A stretch of 16,278 nt of DNA from Pseudomonadota bacterium (lineage in GTDB: Bacteria; Pseudomonadota; Alphaproteobacteria; Rhizobiales; Xanthobacteraceae). Shown here piece after piece: positions 1 to 6,632 of the stretch (within the stretch, counting starts at the first letter, position 1; every line of letters starts with the position of its first letter). A model generated the notes under the pieces. It was not told the origin of the DNA. It saw nothing but the letters and a program-made list of their open reading frames with translations, and ran no database searches. The position numbers and the translations under genes are program-made. Where the stretch lies: NCBI GenBank assembly GCA_023417665.1, contig JAEZFA010000232.1, positions 1-16,278 on the forward strand, in the 5' to 3' direction.

Positions 1-551
1 CCGTTCGCTAGCGCCTGCGGCAACGTACCGGCGAGATGGAAACCCACGACCGTGCCGATGCAGCTTCCGAACAGAAACACGCTCGACAGTCCGAAGAAAT
101 AAGGCATGCGCGAATTCACGGGCACAGCCGGCATGAGACGGAAGCTCTCGACCCACGCGGTCACCGCGATCAAATGGGAGGCCGCAAGCTGCGTCCAGAA
201 TCCGCTACGCCCGCGAATAACGGGAAGCAGCGAAGCAACCATCGGGAAGAACCGGACCGAGGAGAGCCCGACCGCCAGCGCCACGACCGCGATCGGACTA
301 CCCGCGGCAAAGCCACCGACGATCAGAACCTGCGCCGGCAGCGCCCAGACGATCAGCGTCGACAGGATTGCCGCTCCGAGCGGGAAGCCGATGTCGCGGA
401 TCAGGCCGCCGAAACCGATAAAGCCTGCAAACAGCACGATGCCCTGCACCGAACTGAACGCCGCCCTCACGCCGCGCCAGAACCACACGCGCGGCGTCTC
501 TTCCGGCGCAGCGGGCAAAGGCATGGCGCCGGAGTTCTCGGGATTGGACAC
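1..551 (-). CDS. AzlC-family branched-chain amino acid permease, N-terminal part (runs off left edge)
   Basis: Reading the minus strand from a GTG at 551 gives 183 codons with no stop up to the window edge. Several hydrophobic stretches suit membrane helices: an IVLFAGFIGFGG segment, LGAAILSTLIVWALPAQVLIV, and FFGLSSVFLFGSCIGTVVGF. The pattern of a GF-rich first helix, a W-A-L-P-A-Q-V helix and a V-R-F-F-P-M-V-A-S-L-L-P segment matches AzlC, the large subunit of AzlC/AzlD (YgaZ/YgaH-type) amino acid exporters. The small partner AzlD would be expected just outside the window. The start is uncertain: GTG at 551 gives the longest reasonable protein, and an ATG nine codons later (524) is also possible; neither has a strong ribosome binding site. 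The family assignment is from recalled motifs. The substrate is not determinable. Confidence 0.72.
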   Translation of the reverse strand, partial: MSNPENSGAMPLPAAPEETPRVWFWRGVRAAFSSVQGIVLFAGFIGFGGLIRDIGFPLGAAILSTLIVWALPAQVLIVGGFAAGSPIAVVALAVGLSSVRFFPMVASLLPVIRGRSGFWTQLAASHLIAVTAWVESFRLMPAVPVNSRMPYFFGLSSVFLFGSCIGTVVGFHLAGTLPQALAN

Positions 552-587
552 TTGGGAAGGCTTTCGCGACGGGATCGAACCGACCGC

Positions 588-626
588 GACAAAACAACAG
601 CGGCGCGCCCGTTACAAGCGCGCCGC
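588..626 (-). terminator. Rho-independent terminator after clpA
   Basis: A perfect 9-bp inverted repeat (GCGGCGCGC at 600-608 with GCGCGCCGC at 618-626) has a 9-base loop. On the minus strand it is followed by TGTTGTTTTGT, a T-rich tail. It begins 24 bases after the clpA stop codon and precedes the permease start at 551, so it should separate the two transcription units. Confidence 0.8.
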
Positions 627-649
627 ATGCATTTCAGACTTGCTCGACG

Positions 650-3049
650 TCAGACGTTGACGAGCGGCGTCTTGGGTCCGGAATCGCCGGAACCGTCGTT
701 TTTCTTCGGGTTTCGGCGCTGCCGCTTGCTGCTTTTGGCGACGTCCTTCTCCGGCTTCGGCGTTACCGGTCCCTCGGGGTAGTCGAAGGTCAGCGATGGC
801 TTGCCCTCGACCTCGCTGACGACAACGCGGACATGTCCGCCATCCTTCAGCTTGCCGAACAAAACCTCGTCCGCGAGCGGCTTCTTGACGTTCTCCTGGA
901 TCACCCGGGCCATCGGCCGCGCGCCCATCAGTTCGTCGTAGCCCTGATCGATCAGCCAGCGCTTCGCTTCGTCCGACAACTCAATCGTAACGCTGCGATC
1001 GGCAAGCTGCGCCTCGAGCTGCAGCACGAACTTCTCGACCACCTGCCCGATGATCTCGGTAGAGAGATGCGAGAACGGAATGATTGCGTCGAGCCGGTTG
1101 CGGAACTCCGGCGTGAACAGCCGGTTGATCGCCTCAGCATCGTCGCCTTCCCGCTTCGAGCGCGTGAAGCCGAACGCTGCACGCGCCATGTCGGCCGCGC
1201 CGGCATTGGTCGTCATAATCAGAATGACGTTGCGGAAGTTCACCGACTTGCCGTTGTGGTCGGTCAGCTTGCCGTGATCCATCACCTGCAGGAGCACGTT
1301 GAAAAGATCCGGATGTGCCTTCTCGATCTCGTCCAGCAGCACGACGCAATGCGGATTTTGGTCCACGCCATCGGTCAGCAGCCCGCCCTGATCGAAACCG
1401 ACATAGCCCGGAGGTGCGCCGATCAGCCGTGAAACGGTATGCCGCTCCATGTATTCCGACATATCGAAACGCAGAAGCTGGACGCCTAGCGACTGCGCGA
1501 GTTGCTTCGCAACCTCGGTCTTGCCGACGCCGGTCGGGCCGGAGAACAGGTAAGAACCGATCGGCTTCTCCGGCTCGCGCAAACCAGCGCGCGCAAGCTT
1601 GATCGCGGCGGTCAGAGCCTGAATCGCCTTGTCCTGACCGAACACCACGTTCTTCAGACCGGTTTCGAGATTGGCGAGCACAATCGCGTCGTCCTTGGAA
1701 ACCGTCTTCGGCGGCACACGCGCCATGGTGGCGATGGTCGCTTCGATTTCCTTGGTGCCGATGGTCTTCTTCCGCCGTGACTCCGGCAACAGCATTTGCG
1801 CGGCACCGGATTCGTCGATCACGTCGATCGCCTTGTCCGGCAGCTTGCGGTCATGGATGTAACGCACAGAAAGATCGACCGCCGCCTTGATCGCGTCGTT
1901 GGTGTAGCGAAGCTTGTGGTATTCCTCGAAGTAAGGCTTGAGCCCCTTGAGGATTTCCACCGCGTCCTCCGGAGTCGGCTCGTTGACATCAATCTTCTGG
2001 AACCGGCGCACGAGGGCGCGGTCCTTCTCGAAATGCTGGCGATATTCCTTATACGTCGTCGAACCGATGCAACGGATCGAGCCTGATGCCAGCGCGGGCT
2101 TCAGGAGGTTCGACGCATCCATCGCACCACCCGAAGTCGCGCCGGCGCCGATCACCGTATGAATCTCGTCGATGAACACGACCGCATTGGGATGCGCTTC
2201 GAGTTCCTTGATGACCTGCTTGAGACGCTCCTCGAAATCGCCGCGATAGCGCGTGCCGGCAAGCAACGAGCCCATGTCGAGCGAAAACACGGTTGCGCCC
2301 TTGAGCACTTCCGGCACGTCGCCGTTGACGATGCGAAGCGCGAGCCCTTCGGCGATTGCCGTCTTGCCAACGCCGGGATCGCCGACATAGAGCGGGTTGT
2401 TCTTCTGGCGACGGCAAAGCACCTGAATCGTACGCGCAATCTCGCTCGCGCGTCCGATCAGCGGGTCGATCTTGCCTTCCTTCGCCTTCTTGTTGAGGTT
2501 GACGCAGTAGGCTTCCAGCGCGTCGGTCTTTTTCTTCGGCTGTTCCTCGCCGGGCTTCGCGTCGCCTTCTTCTTCGGCGCCGCGCACTGGCTTGCTTTCG
2601 TTCATGCCCGCGCGCTTGGCGATGCCGTGACTGATGTAGTTCACCGCATCGTAGCGCGTCATTTCCTGCTCCTGCAGGAAATAGGCGGCATGGCTTTCGC
2701 GCTCGGCAAAGATCGCGACCAGCACATTCGCGCCCGTGACTTCTTCCCTGCCCGACGACTGGACATGAATCACCGCGCGCTGAATCACGCGCTGAAAACC
2801 GGCCGTGGGTTTGGAGTCTTCGCCTGCATCAACGACGAGGTTGTCGAGTTCGCCGTCGATGTATTCGACCAGATTGCGTTTGAGCTTTTCGATATCGACA
2901 TTGCAGGCGCGCATGACGGCGGCCGCGTCCTGATCGTCGAGCAACGCGAGCAGAAGATGCTCGAGCGTCGCATATTCGTGGTGCCGCTCGTTGGCCTGCG
3001 CCAGCGCGCGATGGAGGGAATTCTCAAGACTGCGCGAAAAGGTCGGCAT
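650..3049 (-). CDS. clpA: ATP-dependent Clp protease ATP-binding subunit ClpA
   Basis: ClpA is a class I AAA+ unfoldase that feeds substrates to ClpP in the cytoplasm. The 799-residue protein has the full layout: a Clp N domain (about 1-145), a charged linker (150-175), AAA module 1 with Walker A GDPGVGKT (223-230) and Walker B VVFIDE (290-295), and AAA module 2 with Walker A GPTGVGKT (504-511) and Walker B VVLLDE (569-574). A C-terminal Clp D2-small domain follows. There is no ClpB-type middle coiled-coil domain, which supports ClpA. The ClpP-docking loop reads F-G-F (626-628). A lysine-rich, probably disordered tail from about 760 makes it roughly 40 residues longer than the E. coli protein. 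The ATG at 3049 has AGGAA a few bases upstream. It lies downstream of clpS, which encodes its adaptor. Confidence 0.97.
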   Translation of the reverse strand: MPTFSRSLENSLHRALAQANERHHEYATLEHLLLALLDDQDAAAVMRACNVDIEKLKRNLVEYIDGELDNLVVDAGEDSKPTAGFQRVIQRAVIHVQSSGREEVTGANVLVAIFAERESHAAYFLQEQEMTRYDAVNYISHGIAKRAGMNESKPVRGAEEEGDAKPGEEQPKKKTDALEAYCVNLNKKAKEGKIDPLIGRASEIARTIQVLCRRQKNNPLYVGDPGVGKTAIAEGLALRIVNGDVPEVLKGATVFSLDMGSLLAGTRYRGDFEERLKQVIKELEAHPNAVVFIDEIHTVIGAGATSGGAMDASNLLKPALASGSIRCIGSTTYKEYRQHFEKDRALVRRFQKIDVNEPTPEDAVEILKGLKPYFEEYHKLRYTNDAIKAAVDLSVRYIHDRKLPDKAIDVIDESGAAQMLLPESRRKKTIGTKEIEATIATMARVPPKTVSKDDAIVLANLETGLKNVVFGQDKAIQALTAAIKLARAGLREPEKPIGSYLFSGPTGVGKTEVAKQLAQSLGVQLLRFDMSEYMERHTVSRLIGAPPGYVGFDQGGLLTDGVDQNPHCVVLLDEIEKAHPDLFNVLLQVMDHGKLTDHNGKSVNFRNVILIMTTNAGAADMARAAFGFTRSKREGDDAEAINRLFTPEFRNRLDAIIPFSHLSTEIIGQVVEKFVLQLEAQLADRSVTIELSDEAKRWLIDQGYDELMGARPMARVIQENVKKPLADEVLFGKLKDGGHVRVVVSEVEGKPSLTFDYPEGPVTPKPEKDVAKSSKRQRRNPKKNDGSGDSGPKTPLVNV

Positions 3050-3125
3050 CGGTTCCTAACTGTCCGGGTGACTCACCGGGCTTTTCCAAGCGGAAAGTCT
3101 GCCGGTGCGAGGGCTGGATGTCCAC

Positions 3126-3153
3126 TATCTAGGTGGGCCGAAGCAGGATACAA
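3126..3153 (-). promoter_or_regulatory. Candidate clpA promoter
   Basis: On the minus strand, TTGTAT (3148-3153) and TAGATA (3126-3131) are separated by 16 bases, in the 162-base gap between clpS and clpA. Transcription would start near 3119, giving a leader of about 70 bases. This would let clpA be transcribed independently of clpS. No convincing terminator is seen in the gap, so readthrough from clpS is also possible. Confidence 0.4.
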
Positions 3154-3211
3154 TAGCCGCAGATCGGGGCGGATTTCAGTCTGTAACCGCCGGACGCGCC
3201 GTCGCGCGCGC

Positions 3212-3610
3212 TTATTTCTTCTCCATCACGCATTGAAGCGGATGCTGGTGCTTGCGCGCGAAATCCATCACCTGCGTCACCTTTGTCTCGGCGACTTCAT
3301 AAGTGAAAATCCCGCATTCGCCGACGCCGTTCTGATGGACGTGCAGCATGATCCGGGTCGCATCTTCCCGTTGCTTGTTGAAGAAGCGTTCCAGAACATG
3401 CACCACGAACTCCATCGGCGTGTAGTCGTCGTTCAGAAGCAGCACGCGATAGAGATTTGGACGCTTGGTCTGCGGCTTGGTGCGCGTGATGACGGCCGTT
3501 CCGGTCCCGTCGTCGCGGCCCGGGCGGCGATCGTCATCGCCTTTGGTAAGCCTGCCCGGCGAGTGAGCGCTTATGGATTGAATATGACCAGCCAAGACTT
3601 CGCGTTCCAA
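3212..3610 (-). CDS. clpS: ATP-dependent Clp protease adaptor ClpS
   Basis: ClpS binds the ClpA N domain and delivers N-degron substrates to ClpAP. The conserved core is clear: LYRVLLLNDDYTPMEFVVHV, then an RIMLHVHQNG segment and GIFTYEVAETKV. The N-D-D-Y-T-P-M-E stretch carries the acidic and Met residues that form the N-end-rule pocket in this family. About 45 poorly conserved residues precede the core. No ATG or GTG lies in frame near the core. The only in-frame candidates are TTG at 3595, TTG at 3610, TTG at 3676 and a distant ATG at 3823. The 3676 and 3823 starts fall at or before the proposed promoter. TTG 3610 (132 residues) has GGACAGG just upstream and is chosen; TTG 3595 (127 residues) is nearly as good. 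It is followed by clpA on the same strand. Confidence 0.88.
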   Translation of the reverse strand: MEREVLAGHIQSISAHSPGRLTKGDDDRRPGRDDGTGTAVITRTKPQTKRPNLYRVLLLNDDYTPMEFVVHVLERFFNKQREDATRIMLHVHQNGVGECGIFTYEVAETKVTQVMDFARKHQHPLQCVMEKK

Positions 3611-3618
3611 AAACCTGT

Positions 3619-3668
3619 CCGGCTCACGACTGCCGGATGTGAATGTATGAAAGGCCAGATTCTGGCCT
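3619..3668 (-). promoter_or_regulatory. clpS leader with two hairpins
   Basis: Between the proposed clpS transcription start (about 3668) and the TTG start lie two inverted repeats. The first is a near-perfect palindrome, GGCCAGA/TCTGGCC (3653-3667), which would sit at the very 5' end of the mRNA. The second is CCGGC/GCCGG (3619-3636) with an 8-base loop, placed just before the ribosome binding site. They may stabilise the leader, or the first may be a protein-binding dyad in the DNA. The function is unknown. Confidence 0.35.
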
Positions 3669-3674
3669 CCCCAC

Positions 3675-3702
3675 AATATAGTGTTCGTTCGGCCATCGCC
3701 AA
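3675..3702 (-). promoter_or_regulatory. Candidate clpS promoter
   Basis: On the minus strand, TTGGCG (3697-3702) and TATATT (3675-3680) are separated by 16 bases, a good match to a housekeeping-type promoter. It lies in the region divergent from the VWA gene at 3841. Transcription from here would exclude the long ATG-initiated version of ClpS and forces a TTG start. Confidence 0.55.
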
Positions 3703-3808
3703 CGCCCGCTCCTGGCCTGTTTGCAGGGATTTCGTAACTAAACCGCGGAAAATGGAACTTTTTTGGAGGGCAGATTCCCCCAATTTTAGCGTGGGTTAGA
3801 AGAATTGG

Positions 3809-3840
3809 AGCCAAGAACCCCATAGAAATGGGGATTGGCT
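3809..3840 (+). promoter_or_regulatory. Start-codon stem-loop burying the RBS of VWA gene 1
   Basis: AGCCAA (3809-3814) pairs perfectly with TTGGCT (3835-3840), and inside it CCCCAT (3818-3823) pairs perfectly with ATGGGG (3828-3833). The internal loop is GAA opposite A and the terminal loop is AGAA. That makes 12 base pairs. The GGGGA ribosome binding site lies in the 3' arm of the inner stem, and the outer stem ends on the base immediately before the ATG at 3841. A comparable structure precedes the paralogue (5250-5277). The pairing is directly seen; control of translation is inferred. Confidence 0.6.
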
Positions 3841-5112
3841 ATGCGTGCGTTCCGTTGCCTGTTCCGGCGCTTTTGCGTCGGCCCCCGCGCTGTCGCGGGG
3901 AATGTTGCCGTCATTTTTTCTCTGGCAGCCGTGCCGATCGTGGGAGGCATTGGCGCCGCCATGGACTACGCAATGGCGAATTCTAACCGAACCTCTATGC
4001 AAAAGGCCCTGGATTCGACTGCGCTGGCGCTGGCGAAGCTGATGCCGCTCTCGCAGGCCCAACTCGACCAGAAAGGCTGGGAAATTTTCAGCGCCAACCT
4101 TGGCCGCATGAAAGTGAGCATGCCGCAATCCGGCCTAGTCATCAGCACGCCCACCATCGGCAAGATCGACCTTTCGGCCCGGGGAACTTACGTGCCGCAG
4201 ATGGCAGGCATTTTCGGTGCGCAATCCTTTCCGGTCGCGGTTTCCTCACAGGTGCAGTGGGGAATGAAGAAGCTGGAACTCGCACTCGCGCTGGATAACA
4301 CCGGCTCAATGGCGCTGAGCAACAAGCTGACCGAACTCAAAAAGGCCGCCAAGGCGCTGACCTCGGTCCTGCAGCAATCGGTATTGAACCCGGGCGACGT
4401 GAAGGTTTCGATTATTCCGTTTCACAAGCATGTCCGCGTCGATACTTCGGTATTCAATCAGACCACTTCCTGGCTGCGATGGGACATCTGGGACTTCGCA
4501 AACCAGACTTGTTCGTGGTCCTGGTCGGGGTGGAACTGCACTTCACGCAATCGCAACCAGTGGAACGGATGCATTCAGGATCGCGACCAGAACAACGACG
4601 CGAGCGACGTCGCGCCGACCTCCAATACGACCCGGTTTCCGGCCTATCAGTGCGACGCAAGCCTGGCGACAATGTTGCCCCTCACCCATGACTGGAACGC
4701 GATCAACGAAAAAATCGACGACATGATCGCGGACGCAAGCACCAACGTCGCGATCGGACTGGCCTGGGCATGGCACTCGCTCACGCAAGGAGAGCCGCTT
4801 ACGCAGGCGGCTGCGCCGTCCTACGACCTCAACAAGTATATTATCCTCATGACGGACGGCGAGAATACCGAGAACCGCTGGGGCTTCGGAAACGTCAACC
4901 AGATTAACGCGCGGACCGCGGCGACATGCAGCGCCGTGAAAGCCGCAGGCATCCGCATCTATACGATCCGCGTGATCGACGGGAACGCAAGCCTTCTTCG
5001 GAACTGCGCGAGCGATCCTTCGATGTATTACGACGTCCAGAACGCCAATCAGCTTACGAGCGTCTTCAATTCCATTGGCGCTACGCTCGCAAAGCTGCAT
5101 CTGTCCGAATAG
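3841..5112 (+). CDS. TadG-like von Willebrand A protein, paralogue 1
   Basis: This 423-residue protein has an N-terminal TadE/TadG-like segment: a basic start, GNVAVIFSLAAVPIVGG as the single membrane helix (about 20-38), then MDYAMANSNRTSMQKALDS, the typical pilin-like helix. A VWA domain follows from about 145, with MIDAS motif DNTGS (152-156, Thr in place of the usual first Ser) and MTDG (337-340). Between the first strands and the rest of the domain sits an insert of about 65 residues (205-271) rich in Trp, Asn and Thr, with Cys 224, 233, 244 and 271; Cys 363 and 389 follow. Such proteins are exported and linked to Tad/Flp pili or the cell surface, but no other tad gene is here. ATG 3841 is chosen because GGGGA lies 6 bases upstream. 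It is followed by a paralogue of nearly the same length. Confidence 0.85.
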   Translation: MRAFRCLFRRFCVGPRAVAGNVAVIFSLAAVPIVGGIGAAMDYAMANSNRTSMQKALDSTALALAKLMPLSQAQLDQKGWEIFSANLGRMKVSMPQSGLVISTPTIGKIDLSARGTYVPQMAGIFGAQSFPVAVSSQVQWGMKKLELALALDNTGSMALSNKLTELKKAAKALTSVLQQSVLNPGDVKVSIIPFHKHVRVDTSVFNQTTSWLRWDIWDFANQTCSWSWSGWNCTSRNRNQWNGCIQDRDQNNDASDVAPTSNTTRFPAYQCDASLATMLPLTHDWNAINEKIDDMIADASTNVAIGLAWAWHSLTQGEPLTQAAAPSYDLNKYIILMTDGENTENRWGFGNVNQINARTAATCSAVKAAGIRIYTIRVIDGNASLLRNCASDPSMYYDVQNANQLTSVFNSIGATLAKLHLSE

Positions 5113-5137
5113 CGCGCGAAACCGGATAACTAAAACT

Positions 5138-5164
5138 TTAGCGACCCCGTTGTCCTTTCGCTAA
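5138..5164 (+). repeat. Inverted repeat in the gap between the VWA paralogues
   Basis: TTAGCGA (5138-5144) and TCGCTAA (5158-5164) form a perfect 7-bp dyad with 13 bases between. There is no T-run after it, so it is not a standard terminator. A single TTAGCG also occurs at 3786-3791, upstream of the first paralogue. It could be an operator for a dimeric regulator. The role is inferred only from position and symmetry. Confidence 0.35.
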
Positions 5165-5249
5165 CCTTGCTTCGTCTTCGCATGGCGGCTTCATCGGCTT
5201 CCGGGCTCTTTCGGGGATCGCCGCAAGACTCGGTTAAAATTCGAAGCGC

Positions 5250-5277
5250 ACGGTTATCCGGAAACCCCGGAGACCGT
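5250..5277 (+). promoter_or_regulatory. Start-codon stem-loop burying the RBS of VWA gene 2
   Basis: ACGGT (5250-5254) pairs with ACCGT (5273-5277), and inside it TCCGG (5257-5261) pairs with CCGGA (5267-5271). The internal loop is TA opposite G and the terminal loop is AAACC. That makes 10 base pairs. GGAG (5269-5272), the ribosome binding site, sits in the 3' arm, and the structure ends one base before the ATG at 5279. The design mirrors that at 3809-3840 although the bases differ. A TAAAAT (5235-5240) just upstream could be a -10 box placing the hairpin at the extreme 5' end of the mRNA. Confidence 0.6.
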
Positions 5278-5278
5278 A

Positions 5279-6556
5279 ATGGGACTCTTTCGCCGCTTCT
5301 GGTCCGGCCGTGATGGCCGCAAAGGCAATGCCGCCGTTCTGTTCGCGCTGTCGCTGGTTCCGCTGATCGGCGCGACCGGGGCTGCCGTCGACTACTCCAT
5401 GGCGAACGCGGCCCGCTCGTCCATGCAAAAATCGCTGGATTCAACGGCACTTGCGCTCGCCAAACTGATGCCGCTGACCCAGGCTCAGCTCGATACCCAA
5501 GGGTGGCAGATCTTTCAGGCGAGCCTCGGCTCGGTGCCGGTGACCCTGACCCAGAGCAACCTCCAGATTACGACACCGGGCATCGGCAGGCTCGTGCTCC
5601 ACGTTTCGGGGCAGTACAAGCCGGCAATCACCGGCGTTATCGGCATCAACCAGTTCCCGGTCGGCGCCCATGCCGAAGTCACCTGGGGCATCAAGAAGCT
5701 CGAACTCGCGCTGGCGCTCGACAACACCGGCTCGATGGCTTCCAGCAACAAGATGACCGAACTGAAGAAAGCCGCGAAAAACCTTCTCACTACGCTTCAG
5801 ACCGCCGCGAAAAATCCCGGCGACGTGAAGGTCTCGATCATCCCCTTCAACACCATGGTCAACATCGGTACGGCGAACGTGAACGCCAACTGGATCCGCT
5901 GGGACATGTGGGATAGCGACAACCGCACCTGTACGGGCAACTGGTGGAACCAGACCTGCACGCCGAAGAACCACAACACCTGGACCGGCTGCGTCGAGGA
6001 TCGCGACAAGGATACCAATCTGAACTACGACACGCTCGATACGACGCCTACTTCAACCAACAATACGAAGTTTCCGGCGATCCAGTGCTCGGGCGATCTC
6101 GTTTCCATCACGCCGCTGTCCTATGACTGGACCGCGCTTGCCGCAAAAATCGACTCGATGAATTCGGTCGGCTCCACTAACGTCACGATCGGCCTGGTCT
6201 GGGCATGGCACTCGCTGACGCAATCGCTGCCGATGACGGAAGCGGCCGCGCCGGCGGAGGATCTCAGCAAGTACATCATCCTGATGACCGACGGCGACAA
6301 CACCCAGAACCGCTTCGGCGGCAACGGCTATTCTTCCTGCGCGCAGTGCGACACGCGGACCGCCCTCGCCTGCACCAACGCGAAGGCCGCCGGCATTCGC
6401 ATCTACACGATCCGGGTCATCGACGGGAATGCCGATCTGCTGCGGAACTGCGCCTCGGACTCGACGATGTATTACGACGTGCAGAGCGCAAGTGATCTCA
6501 CCGCCGTGTTCAACGCCATCGGCGGACAGCTCGCGAACCTCCACCTGTCGCAATAG
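5279..6556 (+). CDS. TadG-like von Willebrand A protein, paralogue 2
   Basis: This 425-residue protein has the same layout as its upstream paralogue. A basic N-terminus precedes one membrane helix (about 16-36), then VDYSMANAARSSMQKSLDS. A VWA domain carries MIDAS DNTGS (148-152) and MTDG (336-339). The Cys-rich insert has Cys 218, 227, 238 and 270; the first three keep exactly the 9- and 11-residue spacing of paralogue 1. It has an extra CAQC motif (354-357) absent from paralogue 1, giving eight extracytoplasmic Cys, enough for four disulphides. Asn and Thr are frequent in the insert. The ATG at 5279 has GGAG seven bases upstream, folded into a hairpin. Transcription ends at the strong terminator at 6582-6607. 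The likely location is the envelope or cell surface; the partner is unknown. Confidence 0.85.
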   Translation: MGLFRRFWSGRDGRKGNAAVLFALSLVPLIGATGAAVDYSMANAARSSMQKSLDSTALALAKLMPLTQAQLDTQGWQIFQASLGSVPVTLTQSNLQITTPGIGRLVLHVSGQYKPAITGVIGINQFPVGAHAEVTWGIKKLELALALDNTGSMASSNKMTELKKAAKNLLTTLQTAAKNPGDVKVSIIPFNTMVNIGTANVNANWIRWDMWDSDNRTCTGNWWNQTCTPKNHNTWTGCVEDRDKDTNLNYDTLDTTPTSTNNTKFPAIQCSGDLVSITPLSYDWTALAAKIDSMNSVGSTNVTIGLVWAWHSLTQSLPMTEAAAPAEDLSKYIILMTDGDNTQNRFGGNGYSSCAQCDTRTALACTNAKAAGIRIYTIRVIDGNADLLRNCASDSTMYYDVQSASDLTAVFNAIGGQLANLHLSQ

Positions 6557-6581
6557 CCAAAGCGACCGGCGACGAACAAAA

Positions 6582-6607
6582 AAAGCCCGGCCTTGCGGCC
6601 GGGCTTT
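6582..6607. terminator. Bidirectional terminator between VWA gene 2 and the phasin gene
   Basis: AAAGCCCGGCC (6582-6592) and GGCCGGGCTTT (6597-6607) form a perfect 11-bp stem with loop TTGC. A run of seven A's (6578-6584) overlaps the left arm, so the minus strand reads into a T-run; the plus strand has TTTGCATTT. It lies between convergent genes and can end both. Confidence 0.9.
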
Positions 6608-6632
6608 GCATTTAACGCGAGGTACGCAACGC

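Larger units (their letters stand above)
3841..6556 (+). repeat. Tandem gene duplication (two VWA paralogues)
   Basis: The genes at 3841-5112 and 5279-6556 encode collinear proteins of 423 and 425 residues, alike throughout, with long shared stretches such as LDSTALALAKLMPL, GDVKVSIIPF and AAGIRIYTIRVIDGNA. The spacing of the inserted Cys residues is also kept. The proteins have diverged mainly at the N-terminus, in the Cys-rich insert and at 340-360. The 166-base gap and the leaders are not similar, so this is an old duplication rather than a recent one. Confidence 0.85.

Noticed and set aside
563..590. GGTTCGATCCCG on the minus strand, resembling a tRNA T-arm
   Set aside because: No matching acceptor stem, D-arm or anticodon arm can be found around it, and one T-stem pair is mismatched. 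It overlaps the region just before the permease start.
298..597. A 99-codon minus-strand frame starting at 597
   Set aside because: It is in another frame than the AzlC-type protein, overlaps it, and gives an Arg/Ala-rich product without membrane segments.
36..782. Plus-strand open frames of 248 and 184 codons at the left edge
   Set aside because: The minus strand here encodes a hydrophobic AzlC-type protein and the clpA tail. The plus frames are rich in Arg, Asp and His and span the terminator hairpin.
2159..3799. A 546-codon open frame on the plus strand across clpA, clpS and their gap
   Set aside because: It is antisense to clear clp genes, has no family features, and its composition fits a shadow frame.
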